Shown here one piece after another: positions 25,890 to 34,663 of a stretch of 56,690 nucleotides of DNA. The notes under the pieces were generated by a model, which saw only the letters and a list, made by a program, of their open reading frames with translations, ran no database searches and was not told where the DNA came from. The stretch spans positions 1 to 56,690 of the forward strand of contig CAKQSB010000014.1 in NCBI GenBank assembly GCA_934271735.1. The letters run 5' to 3'. This DNA comes from an uncultured Clostridia bacterium (GTDB lineage Bacteria > Bacillota > Clostridia > Christensenellales > Borkfalkiaceae). Numbering within the stretch: the stretch's first letter is position 1; every line of letters begins with the position of its first letter. A program made the position numbers and the translations under genes.

Positions 25890-27476
25890 TTACTTATTCG
25901 CAATGACTCTCTCTTCGAGATAAGTATCGTAATCGACAGGTCTGTCGTAGGTTTTCGTACCGTCGATTTCTATAATACGATTGCATACGGTGTTCATAAG
26001 CTCTCTGTCCTGACTGGTCATAAGCAGGCAACCTTTGAAGTTTTCGAGACCGTCGTTCAGAGAGGTTATCGATTCGAGATCGAGGTGGTTGGTCGGTTCG
26101 TCCATAATCATGAAGTTTCCGCCCTCGAGCATCATTTTGGCAAGCATACATCTTACTCTTTCTCCGCCCGAAATAACCGAAGCTTTCTTCTGCGATTCCT
26201 CGCCGGAGAACAACATTCTGCCGAGCCAGCCGCGCACGAATTCTTCGTAATGGTCGTAAGAAAATCTCGAAAGCCAGTCCACAAGGTTAAGATCGCACCC
26301 GACGAAATAACTGTCGTTGTTCTGCGGAAGATAGGTCGGGATAATCGTTTTGCCCCATTTGAAATAACCGCTCGTAGCCGTTTCGTTGCCCGTTAAGATA
26401 TCGTAAAGCATGGTTATCGCCTTGCTGTTTTTGCCGACGATACCTATCTTTTCGTCTCTGTTGACGGTGAACGAAAGGTTTTCGAAATAGCCCTCTTTCG
26501 TAAGGTTTTCGACGAAAAGAATATCGTTTCCTATCTCTCTGTCGAACTTGAAGTTGATATAAGGATATTTCCTCGAAGAAACCTTGATGTCGTTGATCGT
26601 AAGACTTTCGAGTTCCTTCTTTCTCGCGGTTGCTTGTTTCGATTTGGAAGCGTTCGCGGAGAATCTCGCGATAAACTCTTTAAGTTCTTTCGCTCTCTGC
26701 TCGGCTTTTTTGTTCTGTTCTCTTTGCTGGCGCTGGATAAGCTGACTTGTTTTATACCAGAAATCGTAGTTACCGAAGTATACGTTTATTTTACCGAAGT
26801 CCACGTCGCAGATATACGTACAAACTTTATTTAAGAAGTATCTGTTATGCGATACTATAATTATTGTATTCTCGAAGTCTATCAGAAAGTTTTCGAGCCA
26901 CTCGGTCGTTTTGATATCGAGGTTGTTCGTCGGTTCGTCCAGAATAAGAACGTCGGGATTTCCGAAAAGAGCCTGCGCGAGAAGAATTTTAACTTTTTCC
27001 TTACCGTCAAGCTCGCCCATTTTCATCTGAAAATGCTCTTCCGGAATTTCAAGCGCGTTGAGAAGTTTTTCCGCGTCGCTTTCCGCGTCCCAACCGCCGA
27101 GTTCCGCGAATTCCGTTTCGAGTTCGCCCGCCTTTATTCCGTCCTCGTCGGTGAAATCGGCTTTGGCGTAAAGCGCGTCCTTTTCGTCCATCACTTCGAC
27201 GAGTCTTTTATGCCCGAGCATTACCGTTCTTAAAACGGTTTCGTCGTTATAAGCGTTCTGATCCTGTTTCAAAACGGACATACGCTCGTTTTTATCGAGA
27301 ATAACTTCGCCTTTCTGCGTATCGAGTTCTCCCGAAAGTATCTTTAAAAAAGTGGATTTGCCCGCGCCGTTCGCGCCGATAATTCCGTAACAGTTTCCTT
27401 TGGTGAACTTGATGTTCACGTCTTCAAATAATTTCCTGCTGCCGAATTGCAGACTTACTCCGCTTACCTGTAACAT
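25890..27476 (-). CDS. ykpA: ABC-F family ATPase (YkpA/YbiT type)
   Basis: Soluble two-NBD protein of 528 residues acting on the ribosome; no membrane segments. NBD1 has GANGAGKST (34-42) and LDEPTNNLD near 178. NBD2 has MDEPTNHLDLES but its Walker A reads VGKNSKAIT, lacking the invariant Lys. As I recall B. subtilis YkpA, it shares this degenerate NBD2, so it is a family trait and not damage. The linker between domains is rich in K/R/Q (QRQQREQNKKAEQRAKELKE), as in ABC-F proteins. The C-terminal tail is short. Antibiotic resistance is not indicated. Confidence 0.9.
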   Translation of the reverse strand: MLQVSGVSLQFGSRKLFEDVNIKFTKGNCYGIIGANGAGKSTFLKILSGELDTQKGEVILDKNERMSVLKQDQNAYNDETVLRTVMLGHKRLVEVMDEKDALYAKADFTDEDGIKAGELETEFAELGGWDAESDAEKLLNALEIPEEHFQMKMGELDGKEKVKILLAQALFGNPDVLILDEPTNNLDIKTTEWLENFLIDFENTIIIVSHNRYFLNKVCTYICDVDFGKINVYFGNYDFWYKTSQLIQRQQREQNKKAEQRAKELKEFIARFSANASKSKQATARKKELESLTINDIKVSSRKYPYINFKFDREIGNDILFVENLTKEGYFENLSFTVNRDEKIGIVGKNSKAITMLYDILTGNETATSGYFKWGKTIIPTYLPQNNDSYFVGCDLNLVDWLSRFSYDHYEEFVRGWLGRMLFSGEESQKKASVISGGERVRCMLAKMMLEGGNFMIMDEPTNHLDLESITSLNDGLENFKGCLLMTSQDRELMNTVCNRIIEIDGTKTYDRPVDYDTYLEERVIANK

Positions 27477-27565
27477 TTATCTCCTTTCTTTTAAAGCGTT
27501 TGCCCTATAAACCAAAGCAACCGTACTCATTTTTGCCTTTTTATATAATAATGTTATATATAATT

Positions 27566-27592
27566 ACGGGGTTGCCGCATTAGCAACCCCGT
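27566..27592 (-). terminator. Hairpin after the 528-residue lipoprotein gene
   Basis: ACGGGGTTGC-CGCATTA-GCAACCCCGT, a perfect 10-bp stem 9 bp past the stop; the tail is AT-rich but not a clean T-run. Confidence 0.65.
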
Positions 27593-27600
27593 CGTTTGTT

Positions 27601-29187
27601 TTATTTGGAAGTCGTGCTGTCCTTCGGTTTGTCAGCCTCGCTGTAAATGCCGAGTTTCTGTCCGAGTTTAACCGCGTCCCCTTCTTTCTTCTTATCGTAA
27701 GAATAGTAATCGGTTTCCGCGAAATCGTCGCCCTTTTCTTCTTTAACAGCCTTAACGCCTTCTTCGACAGCGTTCATGTCGATTGCGTAGACATAAGATT
27801 TATAATCGGAATCCGAGTAAACGCAGAAGAAATAGAACTTACCGCCGATTTCGACAACCTCGGGAGTGTACCACGAAGTGTTGAGCGAAAGGGTATTGAT
27901 TCTGAGAGCTTCGGGCTTTTCGCCTTTCAAAAGCGCGCTGAGGTTGACCTTATAATAATTGCTGTTGCTGTCAACGTAGTAAAGGTAATCGTCCGAGCCT
28001 TCTTTATTTATAAATTTAAGGGTAGCCTTTTTCAAAGCTTCTTCGTCCGAAACGGAGTAAACGCCGTAATCGGATTCGTAGTTCGCGTCGTGCGATTTCG
28101 TATAATCGAATTTAACGAGACCCAAAGAAGCATCTACGTAAAGCGTTACGAGACTGCCGTTTTCGCTATAGAACAAAACGCTGTCCGCAAAAGCCGCGGT
28201 CGTTTTGGTGGTAGCGTAAGTGAGAAGTTCGCCTTTGCTTTCGCCGTCTTTCAAAGCAAAATACTTAACCGAACCTACGCTCGTGTTAAGCGAAGTCTGC
28301 GAATAGTAAAGCTTGCCGTCCTTATGTCTCAAAAGATCGAACGTAAGACCGATAAGATCTTCTTCGCTCTTGTCGTCCTTAACTTTGCCTACGCCCGTAA
28401 GAATACGGTTATCGGTAGCTTTGCCGTCGGCAAGGTCTACTCTGTAAACGTCGTAATAGTTCTCGGCGGTGGCGTTATCTCTGTCCTGCCACTGGTTAGT
28501 GTCGATAGGATTGTAAGTGTAATAAATGCAAGGAGCGGCGTTATCTTCGTCGAACATAACTTCTTTAACCGAACCTCTTCTTGCAACCGAAGGATTTTTA
28601 GCGTCGTACGCAACGTCCTCGGTACTCATAACTTCGGTACCCTTAACCGCGTCGTAAACATAAAGGTTGGTGCTGTAAACCGCGAGATATACGTTGCTGC
28701 CCGAAGCTATAAATCTGAACGTAGCGTCGTGCGAGAAATCTTTATCCGCGATCTTGTTCGAAGTTTCGGAAGCGTCGAGCTTGGTTCTGAAGAAAAGAAG
28801 CTGATCGCTCTTGGTTTCGCCCTTCTTGTTGTTTTCGTCGGACGGAACGGCGTAATAAACGTAATCTCCGCTAATATAGAAGCCCGCCGTTTTATCGTCG
28901 GAAACGATGAGTTTGGAAACTACGGTTTCGTAGTCCGCTTCCGTTGCGCCCGCGAATTTGCTCTTCGCAACTCTCATAAGCGCGCCCTTGGTTACCTTGC
29001 CGGTTTTATATGTCGTCGAATAACTCTCGACGCCGTTGATAAAGTATACGTATCCGTTAGTTTCCGCAACGAAGCCGCCTTTCATATCGACGCCGTTATC
29101 TCCGTTCGCGAGAGTACTGCCCGAGCAAGCCGTAAAGCCTAACGCCATACATAAAACCGCTATCAAGCAAATGATTTTTTTGCCCAT
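27601..29187 (-). CDS. Predicted lipoprotein, possibly beta-propeller (DUF5050-like)
   Basis: Exported protein of 528 residues. MGKKIICLIAVLCMALGFTA ends in the lipobox FTAC with Cys21. The rest shows repeated YVYF/YYVD/KLYYSQ/FYFFCVY strands separated by about 45 residues (GYVYFING, DYVYYAVPSD, DGKLYYSQ, DYLYYVDSN, GKFYFFCVY), the look of a beta-propeller or DUF5050-type sensor. No catalytic motif was recognised. The start at 29187 is set by AAAGGAG; an in-frame ATG 42 bp earlier lacks a ribosome site and would bury the signal peptide. Transcribed alone from 29343-29371. Confidence 0.8.
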   Translation of the reverse strand: MGKKIICLIAVLCMALGFTACSGSTLANGDNGVDMKGGFVAETNGYVYFINGVESYSTTYKTGKVTKGALMRVAKSKFAGATEADYETVVSKLIVSDDKTAGFYISGDYVYYAVPSDENNKKGETKSDQLLFFRTKLDASETSNKIADKDFSHDATFRFIASGSNVYLAVYSTNLYVYDAVKGTEVMSTEDVAYDAKNPSVARRGSVKEVMFDEDNAAPCIYYTYNPIDTNQWQDRDNATAENYYDVYRVDLADGKATDNRILTGVGKVKDDKSEEDLIGLTFDLLRHKDGKLYYSQTSLNTSVGSVKYFALKDGESKGELLTYATTKTTAAFADSVLFYSENGSLVTLYVDASLGLVKFDYTKSHDANYESDYGVYSVSDEEALKKATLKFINKEGSDDYLYYVDSNSNYYKVNLSALLKGEKPEALRINTLSLNTSWYTPEVVEIGGKFYFFCVYSDSDYKSYVYAIDMNAVEEGVKAVKEEKGDDFAETDYYSYDKKKEGDAVKLGQKLGIYSEADKPKDSTTSK

Positions 29188-29342
29188 AAATTTTCTCCTT
29201 TGCCGATCGGGCTTTTCTCCGCAAGTCACGCGGCGAAGCCTTAAGGCATATCTTTGTTTTGTGAAGCATAGGATATTGTAAGATAACCGACCGTTTTAAA
29301 AAACGGCGGCGAAAACACCCTCGTGCTTATATACGCTTTCTA

Positions 29343-29371
29343 ATTATATACTATTTTTAATAATTAAGCAA
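29343..29371 (-). promoter_or_regulatory. Promoter of the 528-residue lipoprotein gene
   Basis: Minus strand TTGCTT (29366-29371), 17 bp, TATAAT (29343-29348); leader about 150 nt. Confidence 0.7.
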
Positions 29372-29420
29372 TTATTTATCCGAAGTTTTTTGACATAAAA
29401 ATAAAAAAAGGAGTGAGAAA

Positions 29421-29729
29421 ATGGAAAAAATAGGTCTTTTCGATCTGATCGATAAATTTACAACCCCCGAAAGGACGGAAAAAAGTTTCCGCGCCGAGCC
29501 GAAGCCCCGCCCGGAAACTCCGCAACAAAAAACAAACGAGACTTTCAAAGATCCCGATTTCGGAGCGCAACCGCAATATCTTATGAACGCGAAAATGCAG
29601 GCGTTTTTAAAGCGGCACGAAAACTTAAAAGCCGAAATCCCCGCCGCGCAGAAAAAAAAGCGGCAGGTTAAACAAAGCAAACCTTCCGCCCAAGGCAAAC
29701 CTTCCGCCTCCAAAGAAAAAACGAAATAA
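29421..29729 (+). CDS. Small basic hypothetical protein, 102 aa
   Basis: Not recognised. AGGAGTGAGAAA before the ATG supports translation. The N-terminal 15 residues (MEKIGLFDLIDKFTT) look ordered and amphipathic. The remainder is rich in Lys, Pro and Gln, ending KSKPSAQ-like, and is probably disordered; the net charge is strongly positive. It is the only plus-strand gene between 20510 and 33250. A nucleic-acid or ribosome partner would fit the charge, but there is no direct evidence. Confidence 0.6.
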   Translation: MEKIGLFDLIDKFTTPERTEKSFRAEPKPRPETPQQKTNETFKDPDFGAQPQYLMNAKMQAFLKRHENLKAEIPAAQKKKRQVKQSKPSAQGKPSASKEKTK

Positions 29730-29843
29730 ATTTTGCCGCAAACGCTATTCGCTTTCGCCTCGTACGCCGTTCGTCTTTGCCTCAAACGCCGTTCGGTTGG
29801 TTTTCGGCGATTTTAATCGATTTCGTATTATTCGGATCGAAAA

Positions 29844-30041
29844 CTATTTCGATTTATAAAATAAACCGCAATGACAGTACCCCTCGAAAGAGGGGTCTTT
29901 TATCTGCGCGCGGAATTCCTCGCACATACATTTATATTCGGGGCGTTTCCCCACGCGGCACGGGCAATAACCGCCTTTGGCGATAAGTCCCTCCCGTATC
30001 GTTTCCACAACCTTCTTATCTTCGTTAAGTCTCAGTTTCAA
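29844..30041 (-). CDS. Mini ferredoxin-thioredoxin reductase catalytic-chain-like protein
   Basis: Iron-sulfur/redox protein of about 65 residues. The three cysteine pairs are GGYCPCR, KCMCEEFR and YCHCGLF, matching the CPC...CxC...CHC pattern of the FTR catalytic chain, which holds a [4Fe-4S] cluster beside a disulfide. It is much shorter than plant or cyanobacterial FTR (about 110 residues). I favour the TTG at 30041: it overlaps the upstream stop as TTGA and lies 9 nt after AAGGAG. A TTG 6 bp earlier is possible. Last gene of the membrane protein-HAD-FTR operon. Confidence 0.75.
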   Translation of the reverse strand: MKLRLNEDKKVVETIREGLIAKGGYCPCRVGKRPEYKCMCEEFRAQIKDPSFEGYCHCGLFYKSK

Positions 30042-30844
30042 AGACAATATCTCCTTATCGTTTCGGCAACTCCGCCGTGATCGTTGTCCGCGTCCGTAAC
30101 CTTGTCGGCTACGGCTTTGAGTTCTTCTCTGCCGTTGTTCATCGCGACTCCCAACCCCGCGGCTTTAAGCATAGGCGCGTCGTTGTTCTCGTCTCCTATC
30201 GCGACGCATTCATCGGGTTTAATTCCCCAGATATCCGAAAGCGCCCTGACGGCAAGCCCTTTATCGCACCCTTTGGGCATAAAATCGAGCATTCCGTTGT
30301 AAGATTCGGCTATTTCGCAATCTTTTCCGAACAATTCTTCCGACTTTCTTCTCGCGTCCTCTATCTGCTCGGGATATCCGATAAGCATAACTTTGGGCGA
30401 AACGAGCGATTTTTCTTCCGCAAATTTCTTAACGTCTCCCGCGGCGACGACGTTCACTTTGCACGTTTTCGCGTAAAATTCCGAGAACGGCGTTTCGTCG
30501 TCCGTGAACACTTCCGCTCCGCAATAGACGAACGGCAGGAGTTTTTCTTTCCTTCCGAAGTCGATTATTTTACGCGTTACGTCGAGCGGAACGCCTTTAG
30601 AAAATAGCATTTTTTTATTTACGTTATCCCACACTTCGCAACCGTTATATGCGGCTATAAGTTGATTAAACGGGAATTTTTCGAGCATTATGATTGCCGA
30701 AGCCGTCATTCTGCCCGTACAGAGAGCGAACTTTCCGCCCCGACTGACAAACTCGGAAATCGCCTCGGTATTTTCTTCGGGAATTTTCCCGTCCGACGAA
30801 AAAAGCGTGCCGTCGAAATCGCTTATGAAAGCTTTATATTTCAT
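30038..30844 (-). CDS. Cof-type HAD-superfamily phosphatase
   Basis: Predicted Mg-dependent sugar-phosphate or nucleotide phosphatase of 268 residues. Motif I is ISDFDGTLF with D9 and D11. Motif II is ALCTGRM. A Cof-type C2B cap follows, with Lys in the cap-core region (PKGCDKGLAV). Motif IV is AIGDENNDAPML. The substrate cannot be read. It overlaps the membrane-protein gene by 11 bp and the FTR-like gene by 4 bp, so the three are translationally linked. A one-mismatch dispersed motif lies inside at 30656-30668. Confidence 0.9.
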   Translation of the reverse strand: MKYKAFISDFDGTLFSSDGKIPEENTEAISEFVSRGGKFALCTGRMTASAIIMLEKFPFNQLIAAYNGCEVWDNVNKKMLFSKGVPLDVTRKIIDFGRKEKLLPFVYCGAEVFTDDETPFSEFYAKTCKVNVVAAGDVKKFAEEKSLVSPKVMLIGYPEQIEDARRKSEELFGKDCEIAESYNGMLDFMPKGCDKGLAVRALSDIWGIKPDECVAIGDENNDAPMLKAAGLGVAMNNGREELKAVADKVTDADNDHGGVAETIRRYCL

Positions 30845-32216
30845 TTTTTAACCTCAGATAAGAATACGCCCCGACCGAAACCGCCGCAACCGCCGCCGAA
30901 ATTATCATTCCGACGAAGTACGGCGAAACGAGCGTCGCAATACCTGCGAAACAAGTGAGGAACAAAAGCGCGTTTCCGCCGATTTTTCTATATTTTTCGT
31001 TCTTGTCGTGTTTTACGTTATTTTCGTCTTTTACGTTATTTTCGCCGTCGTCGACCTTTGTCTTTTCGGCGAAAATCGCATAAGCTCCGCCGAGAAGGCA
31101 AGCCGCGACAAGCGCGAAATACACCGCGGCAACGAAAACTTTCGGCAAAACCTCGGTCGTATCCGGGCGGGAAAGAGCCAGAGCGAAAAAGCCGCCGATA
31201 AAACAGACTACGGGCTTAGCGAGTTTTATTCCCGATTTTTCCTTTTTTCTGAGCGTAAATCTCAGAATAAACACGGCGAGGGAATAAACGACGAGAAATA
31301 TCGGAAGAATTACTCTTTCGTCAACAGATACAGCGGCAAATCTCACGCCGGTTACGATCGCGAAACCGAACGCCGCAAGGCTCGCTCCGTCAATAACCGA
31401 AGACGTACGCTCGGATTTCGCCGCGAAAACGGAAAACGAAACAAGCGCAATCGCCCCGATTATAAAATATGGGATAAACGCTTTGTCAGGCTCGTTTCCG
31501 ATAACGCCCGAAACCGCCGCCAATGCGAACATCACGACAAGCGCAACGAAAAACGCCGTCGTTTTATACAATAACGGTTTTTTGTATGTGTCTTTCACGA
31601 ACTTTAAAAGTTCGGGATCTTTTTTCTTTTTCAGCTCGGTTTTAAAGGAATCGTCCTCGGTGCGGAACTCCCCTTCGGGTCTCGTTTTGTCGTAATCCCA
31701 GACCACGATTTCGGGATAAGAAATAATTTTACCCGCCTGATTTTTCTCGCCCGCGCGGACGAACTCCTGTACGGCGGCGCGTTTGGTTTTATCGTGAGTG
31801 ACCATCGCGCCGATTATTTTCACGTCGCCGAAAATTCCGCCGACTTCGTTCACCCCTACAAGGTAATTTCTCTCGCCGAAAACGTGCTTATACGCAAGCC
31901 TTACTCTTTTAAGAAAATCGGCGTTATCCGCTTTCGCGTAGCATTCTCTCAAAGCCTCCGAAATCGAGCCTTTTAAGGTTTTCATTTCGATTTTGCATTT
32001 GTCGACCGATTTTTCGATGTCGGAAATCTTCGCGTTGAGCTGGAAAATGGCTATGTCGTATTCCTTGTTTCCCACGCTTCCGTTTTTCTTGCGGTATACG
32101 GCAACTTCATCCGAAAGTTTACTCTTTTCCGCGTTTTTCCTTCGTACAAAATCGCTCAGAAAATCAAGCCTTTTCATTTTTTTGACCGTTTCGGTAAAAA
32201 GTTGTCTTTCGTCCAT
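30834..32216 (-). CDS. Multi-pass membrane protein with N-terminal coiled coil
   Basis: Not recognised. It has 460 residues. The first 110 are charged and heptad-like (RRKNAEKSKLSDEVAVYRKK). A soluble segment to about 210 contains VGVNEVGGIFGDVKIIGAMV. About eight hydrophobic helices fill 215-460, interrupted at about 400 by a highly charged loop (KTKVDDGENNVKDENNVKHD). No transporter or enzyme signature was found. GGGAGG precedes the ATG. First gene in an operon with a HAD phosphatase and an FTR-like protein. Confidence 0.75.
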   Translation of the reverse strand: MDERQLFTETVKKMKRLDFLSDFVRRKNAEKSKLSDEVAVYRKKNGSVGNKEYDIAIFQLNAKISDIEKSVDKCKIEMKTLKGSISEALRECYAKADNADFLKRVRLAYKHVFGERNYLVGVNEVGGIFGDVKIIGAMVTHDKTKRAAVQEFVRAGEKNQAGKIISYPEIVVWDYDKTRPEGEFRTEDDSFKTELKKKKDPELLKFVKDTYKKPLLYKTTAFFVALVVMFALAAVSGVIGNEPDKAFIPYFIIGAIALVSFSVFAAKSERTSSVIDGASLAAFGFAIVTGVRFAAVSVDERVILPIFLVVYSLAVFILRFTLRKKEKSGIKLAKPVVCFIGGFFALALSRPDTTEVLPKVFVAAVYFALVAACLLGGAYAIFAEKTKVDDGENNVKDENNVKHDKNEKYRKIGGNALLFLTCFAGIATLVSPYFVGMIISAAVAAVSVGAYSYLRLKNEI

Positions 32217-32252
32217 ACGTTGCCTCCCCGACTTTTTTCTTATTTCCCGCTT

Positions 32253-32281
32253 ATTTTACCATTTTTTCTTGAGTTTGTAAA
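32253..32281 (-). promoter_or_regulatory. Promoter of the membrane protein-HAD-FTR operon
   Basis: Minus strand TTTACA (32276-32281), 17 bp, TAAAAT (32253-32258). Confidence 0.65.
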
Positions 32282-32302
32282 GAACGGCACTGTGCAAAAT
32301 CA

Positions 32303-32345
32303 ATGAAAAAAGCTCTTTTTGCGTTTTTTCACAAAAAAAGCTTTT
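32303..32345 (-). terminator. AT-rich hairpin after the cytidylate kinase-like gene
   Basis: On the minus strand AAAAAGCTTTTTTTG and CAAAAAGAGCTTTTTT form a weak stem-loop ending in T6. Confidence 0.45.
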
Positions 32346-32401
32346 TGTTTAAAATTTTATATCCTTTGTATAACTCTTTCCGGGTGTTTTACGCCGCGGC
32401 G

Positions 32402-32998
32402 TTATTTCAGTTCGTTCACGTAGTCCGCGATGATGGCAGCCGCCTTGGTCGTTCCGATACGCGTGTTCACGACAAGGTCGTAATTATCTATATCGCCCCA
32501 CTTCAGGGAAGCGTATTTTTTATAATAAGCCGCACGGGCTTTGTCGTTTTTCTTTATGATTTTTTCGGCTTCCGTCGGAGAAATTCCGTAACCTTGCGAA
32601 ACTCTCGCTATTCTCTGAGTCATAGGCGCGCACACGAAAACCCTGATGACGTTATCGTAATCTTTTAAGACGGCTTGCGCGCAACGCCCGACGAACACGC
32701 ACGAGCCTTTATCGGCAAGTTTTTTGATAACGTCGGACTGACCTATGAAAACTTTATCGTAAAGAGAAAGCGATTCGCCGCCGAGAAAGCTCGAATACCA
32801 GAAAGCGTTGGTCGCTTTATCCTCCGCGGATAAAATGACGTGTTTATCGAAACCCGTTACGACCGAAGTCATTTCGGCGAGCGTTTTATCATAGCATTTA
32901 ACGCCGAGACGAACGGCGAGTTTGGACGCGGTTTCCGCTCCGCCCGAACCGAACTGACGACTTACCGCAACGTAAAATTTATTGTTATTCTTTTCCAT
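32402..32998 (-). CDS. Cytidylate kinase-like family protein
   Basis: Predicted P-loop nucleotide kinase of 198 residues. The N-terminus FYVAVSRQFGSGGAETASKLA carries the family's modified P-loop (SRQFGSGG). CVFVGRCAQAVL and the LID-like MTQRIARV follow, with a DYDLVVNT end motif. This clade is common in Clostridia alongside a true Cmk; the phosphate acceptor is uncertain. The start at 32998 has GGGAGG upstream; earlier in-frame starts overlap the promoter at 33063-33091 and are rejected. Confidence 0.85.
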   Translation of the reverse strand: MEKNNNKFYVAVSRQFGSGGAETASKLAVRLGVKCYDKTLAEMTSVVTGFDKHVILSAEDKATNAFWYSSFLGGESLSLYDKVFIGQSDVIKKLADKGSCVFVGRCAQAVLKDYDNVIRVFVCAPMTQRIARVSQGYGISPTEAEKIIKKNDKARAAYYKKYASLKWGDIDNYDLVVNTRIGTTKAAAIIADYVNELK

Positions 32999-33062
32999 AA
33001 GGTTTCCTCCCTTCAGGTAAATCCCGACTGTTTTTACCCCGAAAATATCGGTTGATACTAAC

Positions 33063-33091
33063 ATTTTAAACCATAATCGCCGTTTTGTCAA
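33063..33091 (-). promoter_or_regulatory. Promoter of the cytidylate kinase-like gene
   Basis: Minus strand TTGACA (33086-33091), 17 bp, TAAAAT (33063-33068). Confidence 0.75.
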
Positions 33092-33249
33092 TCCGAAAAA
33101 CCGAATTTTTCGTCCTACCGTTCTTTTTTTCGGTTATTCCCGCGAAAAAATATATAAACCTCGGCAAAAGTAAGATAAAAATCGCTTGTGTTTTTCGGCG
33201 ATTTATAATATTATATGTTCGTAAATACAACAAGTTTATCGGAGCGGAT

Positions 33250-34008
33250 ATGGAACTTCAGAAACTTCTTTCAAAGGCGAGACGCGCCGTGGAAGATTAC
33301 GGAATGATAGAAGAGGGCGACAAAATCGCCGTAGGGCTTTCAGGCGGAAAGGATAGCATAACTTTGCTTTACATTCTCGCGACAATGCGGCGTTTTTACC
33401 CGAAAAAATACGAGGTTATGGCAATTTCCGTCGATATGGGATTAGGTCTCGACGAAAAAGAGGTGCAAGCCGTCAAGGATCTTTGCGCAGCTTTAAACGT
33501 GGAATACGTTATCGAACCCACGCATATAGGCGAAATAGTTTTCGACGTGAGACAAGAACCCAACCCGTGCAGTTTATGCGCGAATATGCGAAGGGGTGCG
33601 CTTAACAACACCGCCGTTAAATGCGGATGCAACAAAGTCGCGCTCGGTCATCACGCGGACGATCTTATCGAAACGTTGTTTTTATCGTTGTTTTACGAAA
33701 GCCGCCTTTCGACCTTTTCGCCCGTAACCACGCTCGAAAGAAAAAACATCAAGGTTATCCGCCCGATGATTTACATAAGAGAAAAGGAAATCGCATCGTT
33801 CGCAAAGGACAAGCCGATCATCCACAACCCCTGCCCCGCGGACAAACACACCAGGAGACAATATATAAAAGACCTTTTAAAAACTTTGGAAAAGGACAAC
33901 AAGAAAATCAAAGAGAACGTTCTCGGAGCGATAACTCACCCCGAAAGAAACGGACTTTTCGGAAACAAAATCACTTTCGGAGAAACGGGATCGGATGAAA
34001 ACCGCTGA
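33250..34008 (+). CDS. TtcA/TilS-type PP-loop tRNA thiolation protein
   Basis: ATP-dependent tRNA-modifying enzyme related to TtcA (2-thiocytidine). It has 252 residues. The PP-loop is VGLSGGKDS (31-36). CSLC and, about 18 residues later, CGC provide cysteines for an Fe-S cluster. LGHHADDLIETLFLSL is the family's second motif. GGAG precedes the ATG at 33250; the in-frame region upstream lacks a ribosome site. A weak promoter (TTGTGT, 17 bp, TATTAT) lies at about 33189-33217. It overlaps the first chromate-transporter gene by 14 bp. Confidence 0.87.
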   Translation: MELQKLLSKARRAVEDYGMIEEGDKIAVGLSGGKDSITLLYILATMRRFYPKKYEVMAISVDMGLGLDEKEVQAVKDLCAALNVEYVIEPTHIGEIVFDVRQEPNPCSLCANMRRGALNNTAVKCGCNKVALGHHADDLIETLFLSLFYESRLSTFSPVTTLERKNIKVIRPMIYIREKEIASFAKDKPIIHNPCPADKHTRRQYIKDLLKTLEKDNKKIKENVLGAITHPERNGLFGNKITFGETGSDENR

Positions 34009-34663
34009 TAAAAGTATGGAAAAAAAAGACGGTTCGAAATTCAGAACGCTCCTTTCGCTTTTTTTCACATCGCTCAAAATCGGACTTTTTTCGTTCGGCG
34101 GCGGCTACGCGATGATAGCTTTAACGGAAAACGAGTTTTCGGAAAAGAGAAAGTGGATAACAAAGGAAGAATTCGCCGATATCGTAGCCATTGCGGAGTC
34201 GACTCCCGGACCTATCGCGATAAATTCTTCCACATTCGTCGGTTACACGATCGGCGGAGTGTGGGGTGCGGTTCTTTCGACGATAGCCGTATGTATCCCC
34301 GCTTTCACGATCATTTTTCTCATCTCGCTTTTCTTCGATAACTTTCTTTCGTTTAAATACGTCGCGCTTGCGTTCAGAGGAATCCGCGTCGGCGTAACCT
34401 TTCTTATCGTTTCGGCGGGATTTAAAATGCTTCTCGATGTGGAAAAATCGCCGTTCAATATCGTTGTTTTTACGATTACCGCCGCCTGCGTTATACTGTT
34501 TTCGATTTTCGGCGTGAATTTTTCGTCGATATTTTATATCCTGATAAGCGCGCTCGCGGGGATTATCGCCTACTCGGTTAAAACCGCCGCGGCGAAAAGA
34601 AAAGGAATAAATAACGTCGATTTACCCGCCGAAACCCGATCGGAAAAGGAGAATAAGCAATGA
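33995..34663 (+). CDS. chrA: Chromate transporter family protein, first half
   Basis: Short-chain CHR-family membrane protein of 222 residues. The hallmark FSFGGGYAMIALTENEF and AIAESTPGPIAINSSTFVGY match the CHR domain. Five or six hydrophobic helices follow. Physiological cargo in anaerobes is unknown and chromate is only the family name. GGAG lies upstream of the ATG. It overlaps the TtcA-like gene upstream and the second half-size gene downstream (ATGA), so the pair likely forms a heterodimer equivalent to a full-length ChrA. Confidence 0.9.
   Translation: MKTADKSMEKKDGSKFRTLLSLFFTSLKIGLFSFGGGYAMIALTENEFSEKRKWITKEEFADIVAIAESTPGPIAINSSTFVGYTIGGVWGAVLSTIAVCIPAFTIIFLISLFFDNFLSFKYVALAFRGIRVGVTFLIVSAGFKMLLDVEKSPFNIVVFTITAACVILFSIFGVNFSSIFYILISALAGIIAYSVKTAAAKRKGINNVDLPAETRSEKENKQ

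Noticed and set aside
25890..27476. Antibiotic-resistance ABC-F gene, or a damaged NBD2
   Set aside because: The degenerate second Walker A is, as I recall, shared by the YkpA/YbiT group, and the long interdomain extension of resistance ABC-F proteins was not evident.
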